Assembly: GCA_904502105.1 (NCBI GenBank)
Contig: CAJGDF010000042.1
Span: forward strand, 1-10,130
Source: an uncultured Clostridia bacterium
Lineage (GTDB): Bacteria; Bacillota; Clostridia; Oscillospirales; UBA644
Direction of reading: 5' to 3'
Length of the DNA stretch: 10,130 nt
Each line of letters begins with the position of its first letter. Within the stretch, counting starts at the first letter, position 1. A model generated the notes under the pieces. It did no database searches, had not been told where the DNA came from, and saw nothing but the letters and a program-made list of their open reading frames with translations. This document shows positions 5,459 to 10,130 of this stretch, in pieces. The position numbers and the translations under genes are program-made.

Positions 5459-6586
5459 TTAAAATTTTGAAGCAAAATCTGCAAGAGCTTCGGAAATCTT
5501 TATCTGCTGAGGACAAACCGCTTCGCAGCTGCCACATCCGAGGCAAGATGAAGGCTTCTTGTCGTCATCGAGCGTTGAGAGAACCATAGGAGCGATAAAT
5601 CCGCCGCCGGTATAACTATGTTCGTTATAAAGAGCAAGAAGTTTGGGGATATCAAGCTGCTGAGGACAATGTTCAACACAGTAGCGGCAAGCAGTGCAAG
5701 GAACGCTCTTTTTCGATGTCATATCTTTTGCAATAGAAAGAAGTGTTTTGAACTCCTCATCGGAAAGCGGCTTGTTTTCTTTATATGTATCAATATTTTT
5801 CTTGAGCTGATCAAAATTAGACATACCAGAAAGAGTTACTTTAACAGAAGGTATGGTCTGCAAAAATCTGAATGCCCATGCAGGCACAGATTCATCAGGA
5901 CGAAGCTCGTTGAGCTGTTTTTCATAATTTTCAGCAATATTGGCAAGACTGCCGCCGCGGAGAGGCTCCATTACCCAAACGGGGATATTATGTTTTTCAA
6001 GGATCTCAACCTTTTTCTTTGAATCCTGAAAATCCCAGTCTATCCAGTTCAACTGAAGCTGACCGAACTCCATATCCTTGCCGTAAACTTCAAGAAAACG
6101 GTTGATAACATCACAATCACCGTGTGCGGAAAATCCGAGATGCTTGATCCTTCCGTTTCTTTTCTGTTCTGTAAGATATTCATAAATACGGTACTGAGGA
6201 TCGAGATACTGATTTATGTTAAGCTCGCATACGTTATGAACAAGATAGAAATCGAAATATTCTACCTGACATTTTTCGAGCTGCTTTTCAAATATCTCCT
6301 CAACCTTATTCATATTTGAAAGGTCGTATCCGGGGAACTTACTTGCAAGATAAAAGCTTTCTCTCGGATATTTTTTAAGAACTCTGCCCATAACAAGCTC
6401 AGAATTACCTCTATGATAGCCCCATGCAGTGTCATAATAGTTTACACCGTTCTGCATTGCATATTCCACCATTTCGGCTGTTGCGGCTTCGTCTATTTCA
6501 GCATCGTTTCCGTTAACGACAGGAAGACGCATTGTACCCATACCGAGCGCAGAAAGTTTCTTATCTTGAAAATCGTTATATATCAT
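5459..6586 (-). CDS. Aldo-keto reductase with C-terminal 2x[4Fe-4S] domain
   Basis: A 375-residue protein. Residues 1-285 form an AKR TIM barrel with the full catalytic tetrad: D52 and Y57 (YDTAWGY), K83 (ASKFP) and H117 (YLVHN). MGTMRLP (16-22) and GRIKHLGFSAH (145-155) are typical of the ferredoxin-linked AKR group. The C-terminus adds two cluster motifs, CxxCxxCxxxC at 297-307 (CTACRYCVEHC) followed by P, and CxxCxxCxxxCP at 348-359 (CLGCGSCEAVCP). All eight cysteines are present. It is probably a cytoplasmic NAD(P)H- or ferredoxin-linked carbonyl oxidoreductase of anaerobes; the substrate is unknown. The SD GAGAGGG (6594-6600) gives 7-nt spacing to the start. It is transcribed divergently from the iron-type importer. 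Confidence 0.93.
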   Translation of the reverse strand: MIYNDFQDKKLSALGMGTMRLPVVNGNDAEIDEAATAEMVEYAMQNGVNYYDTAWGYHRGNSELVMGRVLKKYPRESFYLASKFPGYDLSNMNKVEEIFEKQLEKCQVEYFDFYLVHNVCELNINQYLDPQYRIYEYLTEQKRNGRIKHLGFSAHGDCDVINRFLEVYGKDMEFGQLQLNWIDWDFQDSKKKVEILEKHNIPVWVMEPLRGGSLANIAENYEKQLNELRPDESVPAWAFRFLQTIPSVKVTLSGMSNFDQLKKNIDTYKENKPLSDEEFKTLLSIAKDMTSKKSVPCTACRYCVEHCPQQLDIPKLLALYNEHSYTGGGFIAPMVLSTLDDDKKPSSCLGCGSCEAVCPQQIKISEALADFASKF

Positions 6587-6617
6587 AAAATTTCCCTCTC
6601 AATAGTTTATTTGTTAT

Positions 6618-6646
6618 ATTATACATTATTTCGATAAAAAAATCAA
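6618..6646 (-). promoter_or_regulatory. Minus-strand promoter of the aldo-keto reductase
   Basis: Read on the minus strand: TTGATT (6646-6641), a 17-bp spacer and TATAAT (6623-6618). Transcription should begin near 6611, giving a leader of about 25 nt that contains the SD. Confidence 0.8.
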
Positions 6647-6655
6647 TACCGAAAT
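6628..6655. promoter_or_regulatory. Inverted repeat in the divergent promoter region
   Basis: ATTTCG (6628-6633) and CGAAAT (6650-6655) are a 6-bp inverted repeat with a 16-nt spacer, overlapping the spacer and -35 of the minus-strand promoter. This is a possible operator for the divergent pair. It does not match the classical Fur box. Chance occurrence in AT-rich DNA is not excluded. Confidence 0.25.
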
Positions 6656-6668
6656 TAAAATATATTTC

Positions 6669-6697
6669 TTGACATAAACTATTTGCTATGATATAAT
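6669..6697 (+). promoter_or_regulatory. Consensus promoter of the importer operon
   Basis: TTGACA (6669-6674), a 17-bp spacer and TATAAT (6692-6697) with an extended -10 TGA (6689-6691): a perfect consensus. The predicted start of transcription is near 6704, about 20 nt before the first codon. This rules out an ATG at 6701 and leaves no room for a riboswitch. TATGATA occurs twice, at 6687-6693 and 6700-6706, flanking the predicted start region. Confidence 0.93.
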
Positions 6698-6724
6698 TTT
6701 ATGATAAAACAATGGGAGATCAAC

Positions 6725-7639
6725 GTGAAAAAGATTATATTATTAGTTATATTTTCATTTTTTATTTTATGTTCATGCGATAACGAGCAAACACTGGGCA
6801 GCTTTGAATTTACAGACCGAAACGGCAACACTATAATATTACCGAAAGACCCCGAAAAAGTAGCCGTACTATTTTCTTCTTTTGCGGATATCTGGGTAAC
6901 TGCAGGCGGAGAAGTTGATATAACAGTAGCAGAAAGCGTTGAACGCGGATTTGCGAGCGAAACCGCAATACTCGTTGACGGCGGTGCAGGCAAATCAATA
7001 GACACTGAAACTCTTATCTCCGCAAAACCTGATCTTGTAATTTGTTCCGAAGATGTTGATGCTCAAAAGGATACGGCGGAGCTCTGCAAAAAGATCGGAA
7101 TACCGGCATTATCATTGAGAGTTGAAAGCCTTGAAGATTATATAAATGTGCTTGATATTTTTACGGAAATAACAGGCAGAAAAGACCTTTACGAAAAATT
7201 CGGTACTGATGTTAAAACAAAAACTGAAGAGATCAAGTCTGACTTTAACGCGAATGACACGCCAAAAATACTCTTCATAAGGGCAGGTTCATCAGAAAAA
7301 TCTACGAAGGCAAAAAACACCGAACAACATTTTGTTTGCGGAATGCTGAAGGAATTGGGTGCGGAAAACATTGCCGACATTGCACCTGTTCTTCTTGATG
7401 GGCTGAGTTTTGAAGAAATATTGATTCAGGACCCTCATTATATTTTCATCTCAACAATGGGAGACGAGCAAGCCGCAAAAAGCAACATGAACAGCATACT
7501 AAAAAAAGAAGAATGGCAGACACTTTCTGCCGTCAAAAACGGAAAAGTTTATTTTTTACCGAAAGAACTTTTTCAGTTCAAGCCTAACGCACGTTGGGCG
7601 GAAGCATATGAATATCTTGCTGAAATTTTGAGTGAATAA
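6725..7639 (+). CDS. Substrate-binding lipoprotein of an iron-siderophore/heme/cobalamin-type importer
   Basis: A 304-residue protein of the FepB/BtuF-like periplasmic binding family. A lipoprotein signal peptide (1-17, MKKIILLVIFSFFILCS) ends in an LCSC lipobox, with C18 as the lipidated residue. Family segments follow: FTDRNGNTIILPKDPEKVAVL (29-49), SAKPDLVICSED (99-110), and the long linker-helix region SLEDYINVLDIFTEITGRKD (135-154). The GTG start at 6725 is chosen because GGGAG (6714-6718) lies 6 nt upstream and the in-frame ATG at 6701 precedes the predicted transcription start. The ligand is unresolved: iron-siderophore, heme and cobalamin all fit. It is the first gene of a three-gene importer and captures the ligand outside the membrane. 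Confidence 0.9.
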   Translation: MKKIILLVIFSFFILCSCDNEQTLGSFEFTDRNGNTIILPKDPEKVAVLFSSFADIWVTAGGEVDITVAESVERGFASETAILVDGGAGKSIDTETLISAKPDLVICSEDVDAQKDTAELCKKIGIPALSLRVESLEDYINVLDIFTEITGRKDLYEKFGTDVKTKTEEIKSDFNANDTPKILFIRAGSSEKSTKAKNTEQHFVCGMLKELGAENIADIAPVLLDGLSFEEILIQDPHYIFISTMGDEQAAKSNMNSILKKEEWQTLSAVKNGKVYFLPKELFQFKPNARWAEAYEYLAEILSE

Positions 7640-7642
7640 AAC

Positions 7643-8617
7643 ATGAAAAGATACATCATCCTTATTTTTGTATTACTTGCGGCATGCGCATTAGGCATAG
7701 CTTTCGGTAGCGTAAAAATCGAGCCGGAATTATTCATTAAAGGGCTTTTATTAAAAGAAGATGCATACAGCCAATCTATAATAATTTACCATTTGAGGAT
7801 ACCGAGAGTTCTTGCAGGAATAATTGCAGGTATCGGACTTTCCGTTTCGGGTGTTTTGCTTCAATGCGTAACAGGTAACGATCTTGCAGGTCCAAACATC
7901 ATAGGTGTTAATGCCGGTGCGGGTTTCTTTTGCATCCTTATGCTTTCTTTTTTCCCTTCATTGATAAAATTCCTGCCGATAGCGGCTTTTATCGGTGCTT
8001 TTTTAACAACGCTTATAATCATCGCGATCGTAAAAAAAGTAAATTCCGCAAAAGGAACTGTTATCCTTGCCGGAATTGCCATTACCACGCTTCTCAATGC
8101 AGGTATATCATTTCTGTCACTTCTTGACAGCGATGTTTTAACATCATACAATTCATTTTCTATCGGTGGGATACGAGGTGTTGAACCCGAAGAACTAATT
8201 ATCCCCGCGGTTATTATTGCAATTTGCCTTACTGTTTCACTTATTTTTTCAAAACAAACGTATCTTCTTTGCCTTGGAGACTGCGTGGCATCTTCACTCG
8301 GTGTTAAAACAAAAAAAGTAAGATTTATCGGGCTTATCTGTGCATCTGCATCTGCGGCGGCAGTTGTAAGCTTTGCAGGACTTTTGGGGTTTGTGGGACT
8401 TGTTGTGCCCCATATAAGCAGACGAATTTGCGGAAATGATCCTAAAAAATTGTTGATAACATCAAGCCTTGTTGGTGCCGTAACAGTGATAACGGCAGAT
8501 CTTTTAGGCAGAATTTTACTTGCACCGACAGAAATACCCGTTGGTGTTTTAATGGCGGTAATCGGAGCACCGTTCTTCTTATTTTTACTCATAGCAAGGA
8601 GAAAGACGAATGATTAA
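7643..8617 (+). CDS. FecCD-family ABC importer permease
   Basis: A 324-residue, highly hydrophobic protein with the usual many-helix (BtuC-like, about ten TM) profile. Diagnostic segments are LRIPRVLAGIIAGIGLSVSG (51-70), the conserved RxPR motif after the first helix, and SFAGLLGFVGLVVPHISRR (243-261), the loop that contacts the ATPase in this family. It starts 3 nt after the stop of the lipoprotein gene without a good SD, so translational coupling is likely. Homodimers of such permeases form the channel for iron-siderophore, heme or cobalamin uptake. Only one permease gene is present, consistent with a homodimer. Confidence 0.95.
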   Translation: MKRYIILIFVLLAACALGIAFGSVKIEPELFIKGLLLKEDAYSQSIIIYHLRIPRVLAGIIAGIGLSVSGVLLQCVTGNDLAGPNIIGVNAGAGFFCILMLSFFPSLIKFLPIAAFIGAFLTTLIIIAIVKKVNSAKGTVILAGIAITTLLNAGISFLSLLDSDVLTSYNSFSIGGIRGVEPEELIIPAVIIAICLTVSLIFSKQTYLLCLGDCVASSLGVKTKKVRFIGLICASASAAAVVSFAGLLGFVGLVVPHISRRICGNDPKKLLITSSLVGAVTVITADLLGRILLAPTEIPVGVLMAVIGAPFFLFLLIARRKTND

Positions 8618-9353
8618 AATCAACGGTCTTACCGTTAAATACGGCAAGAAGACAGTGCTTGACAATGTCAGTATTACATTCAACAAAAACAGATTTACCG
8701 CCGTACTCGGAAAAAACGGCAGTGGTAAATCAACACTTTTTTCATGTATATCAAGGCAGTTAAAATACTCGGGGGAAATATTTCTCAACGGCAAAAATAT
8801 CGATAAAATCGAGCCTAAAGAATATGCGAAGAACTTATCGTTTTTGCCGCAAAGCTTAAATAAACCTGCTATAACGGTAAAGGAGCTTGTTCAGTTCGGT
8901 CGAAATCCGTATACGGGGCTTGACGGAAGACTTTCAGCAGAAGACGATAAAAAGGTAGAAGAGGCATTAAAAATAACAGGTCTGACAGATTTCTCTAAAA
9001 GACTTTTGCCGACACTTTCGGGTGGTGAATGTCAAAAAGCCTATCTTGCTATGATAATTGCACAGCAAACCCCTACACTCCTTCTTGACGAACCGACAAC
9101 TTATATGGATATAGGTGCACAGGAAGAATTTATTTTACTGATAAACAAACTAAAGCAAAACGGCAAATCACCGATAGTTATAATGCACGATCTTGCATTG
9201 GCGGTAAAGTACGCCGACGATATTGTTATAATTGAAAAAGGTACATGTATTTTCAGCGGAACAAAAAAAGAATGTCTTGAAAAAAATATAATCGAAAAAG
9301 CCTTTTCGGTAAGACGTATAAACGCAGAAAACGAGATATTTTTCACAGTATAA
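8610..9353 (+). CDS. ABC importer ATPase (FecE/FhuC/BtuD type)
   Basis: A 247-residue ATPase, complete by motifs: Walker A GKNGSGKST (34-42), Q-loop Q81 (LPQS), signature LSGGE (136-140, in LSGGECQKAYLAMIIAQQ), Walker B LLLDEP (157-162), D-loop (around 164-170) and switch histidine H193 (IMHDLALA). Its length is normal for the iron-chelate/B12 class. The ATG lies inside the permease frame (8-nt overlap), with AAGGAG (8596-8601) 8 nt upstream. It powers import by the permease and lipoprotein encoded just before it. The operon ends at the 9357 terminator. Confidence 0.96.
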   Translation: MIKINGLTVKYGKKTVLDNVSITFNKNRFTAVLGKNGSGKSTLFSCISRQLKYSGEIFLNGKNIDKIEPKEYAKNLSFLPQSLNKPAITVKELVQFGRNPYTGLDGRLSAEDDKKVEEALKITGLTDFSKRLLPTLSGGECQKAYLAMIIAQQTPTLLLDEPTTYMDIGAQEEFILLINKLKQNGKSPIVIMHDLALAVKYADDIVIIEKGTCIFSGTKKECLEKNIIEKAFSVRRINAENEIFFTV

Positions 9354-9356
9354 CAC

Positions 9357-9394
9357 AAAGAACAGCCCTCGAAAGAGGACTGTTCTTTATTTTT
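9357..9394. terminator. Bidirectional terminator (importer / solute-binding gene)
   Basis: AAAGAACAG (9357-9365) pairs with CTGTTCTTT (9380-9388). After a C/A mismatch, CCTC (9367-9370) pairs with GAGG (9375-9378) around a GAAA tetraloop. A T-rich tail follows on the plus strand. The element also overlaps the 3' end of the convergent minus-strand gene and could serve both. Confidence 0.9.
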
Positions 9395-10130
9395 AATCGT
9401 TTACAATTTCATCATACGTCCATGTTACATTTTTAGAGATGGCATCCTGAATAGCGGTTCTTGTAGAAGAAAATACTTCAGAAACAGATTTTTTGCCTGT
9501 AACCGCAGAGTTAATGTTGGACTTCCATGTATCAAAACCTTTTTCGAGGAACATACTGCCATAGTTAAAATTAATATTTTCAAGCATATATGCATACTGA
9601 TCATGGTCTTCCTTGCTGTAAAGTATCTGATCCTCAAGCAAACCGGACCAGCCGCGGGAACCATCAAGCGTTGCAAAAACAAATTCCATAACAATACCGA
9701 TATCTTCGACAGCATGACCGCTTGTATTCAATACCCAGTTAAGACGTCTGCCATGATGAACGTAGCTTGAAACGCTGTTTTCATCACCGTTGGGACCGTG
9801 CGGGAATCTTATCATACCGTAAGCATAGTCCTGAGCGGGAAGATAATCGTTTGATGAAGCTTTTTCATTATAGTGAGTTGAAAAATAAGATTCGTGAGAC
9901 ATCAAAGCGGACATTTGGTTCTTTACAAATTCCGCATGACCTTTCTGTTCATAAAGACCCTCACTAAAAAGATCAGCCATAAATTCAACAGCAGCCATAC
10001 CGCTTGGGTTATCAAAACCAAATGTATAGTTTCCGTCACTACCTTCAATCATAGTTAAACCGTTTGCAAACATATATCCGATAGCATCATCAGCATACGA
10101 TGATCCACAGATATGAGGTACGAATTTATC
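9393..10130 (-). CDS. Extracellular solute-binding protein, family 1 (sugar ABC type), 5'-truncated
   Basis: This is the C-terminal 245 residues of a larger protein. The frame stays open to the right edge, so the N-terminus and signal peptide are outside the window. Features typical of family 1 sugar-type binding proteins are the GFDNPSGMAAVEFMADLFSEG segment (a substrate-map 'pause then helix' pattern), a FPHGPNGD loop resembling the P.GP.G segment, aromatic residues W and Y spread through the ligand lobe, and a final helix with TRTAIQDAISK. It is probably a membrane-anchored receptor for a carbohydrate importer, with permeases likely to be nearby outside the window. The exact sugar is unknown. 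It is convergent with the importer operon across a shared terminator. Confidence 0.78.
   Translation of the reverse strand, partial: DKFVPHICGSSYADDAIGYMFANGLTMIEGSDGNYTFGFDNPSGMAAVEFMADLFSEGLYEQKGHAEFVKNQMSALMSHESYFSTHYNEKASSNDYLPAQDYAYGMIRFPHGPNGDENSVSSYVHHGRRLNWVLNTSGHAVEDIGIVMEFVFATLDGSRGWSGLLEDQILYSKEDHDQYAYMLENINFNYGSMFLEKGFDTWKSNINSAVTGKKSVSEVFSSTRTAIQDAISKNVTWTYDEIVND

Noticed and set aside
6687..6706. Fur box from the repeated TATGATA around the importer promoter
   Set aside because: The two copies are direct, not inverted, and the sequence does not match the 7-1-7 Fur pattern; the first copy overlaps the -10 box.
7861..8592. 243-codon minus-strand frame inside the permease gene
   Set aside because: Antisense of a well-supported FecCD permease; composition is a by-product of hydrophobic codons on the other strand and there is no SD.

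Overview
The window is AT-rich, low-GC DNA with Firmicutes-type signals: strong AGGAGG-like ribosome binding sites, near-consensus sigma-A promoters and hairpin-plus-T-run terminators. Gene content (paired rplM-rpsI, a stomatin/NfeD pair, a lipoprotein-dependent iron-type ABC importer, a ferredoxin-fused aldo-keto reductase, a family 1 sugar-binding protein) suggests an anaerobic Clostridia member, perhaps an Oscillospiraceae or Lachnospiraceae gut bacterium. This assignment is inference from gene style; no marker search was possible.

Layout. 1-310: intergenic DNA with a possible terminator at its left edge. 311-2438: three co-directional genes, an NfeD-like membrane protein, an SPFH/stomatin-like protein, and an unusual protein with two tandem HTH repeats and an IS3 OrfA-like coiled-coil tail, closed by a strong terminator at 2452-2488. 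The two gaps in this cluster (63 and 64 nt) each carry the same 10-mer followed by a short hairpin. 2489-2813: a gene-free stretch with a long imperfect inverted repeat (about 2569-2692), phased A-tracts and a perfect-consensus promoter. 2814-3661: rplM-rpsI and their terminator. 3817-4257: a GNAT acetyltransferase with its own promoter. 4443-5419: a two-gene unit, a small two-TM protein and a TetR-type regulator, ending in a bidirectional terminator.

5459-6586 (minus): an aldo-keto reductase carrying two C-terminal [4Fe-4S] motifs. It is divergent from 6725-9353, a three-gene importer (lipoprotein, FecCD permease, ATPase) of the iron-siderophore/heme/cobalamin class. The two transcription units leave back-to-back promoters separated by about 22 bp. 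A second bidirectional terminator (9357-9388) separates the importer from a 5'-truncated sugar-type solute-binding protein on the minus strand, which runs off the right edge.

Most of the window is ordinary core and transport biology. The less ordinary parts are the OrfA-like double-HTH protein attached to the NfeD/SPFH pair, the paired 10-mer-plus-hairpin elements in that cluster, and the long inverted repeat upstream of rplM. No tRNA, rRNA, CRISPR array or intact mobile element was seen.
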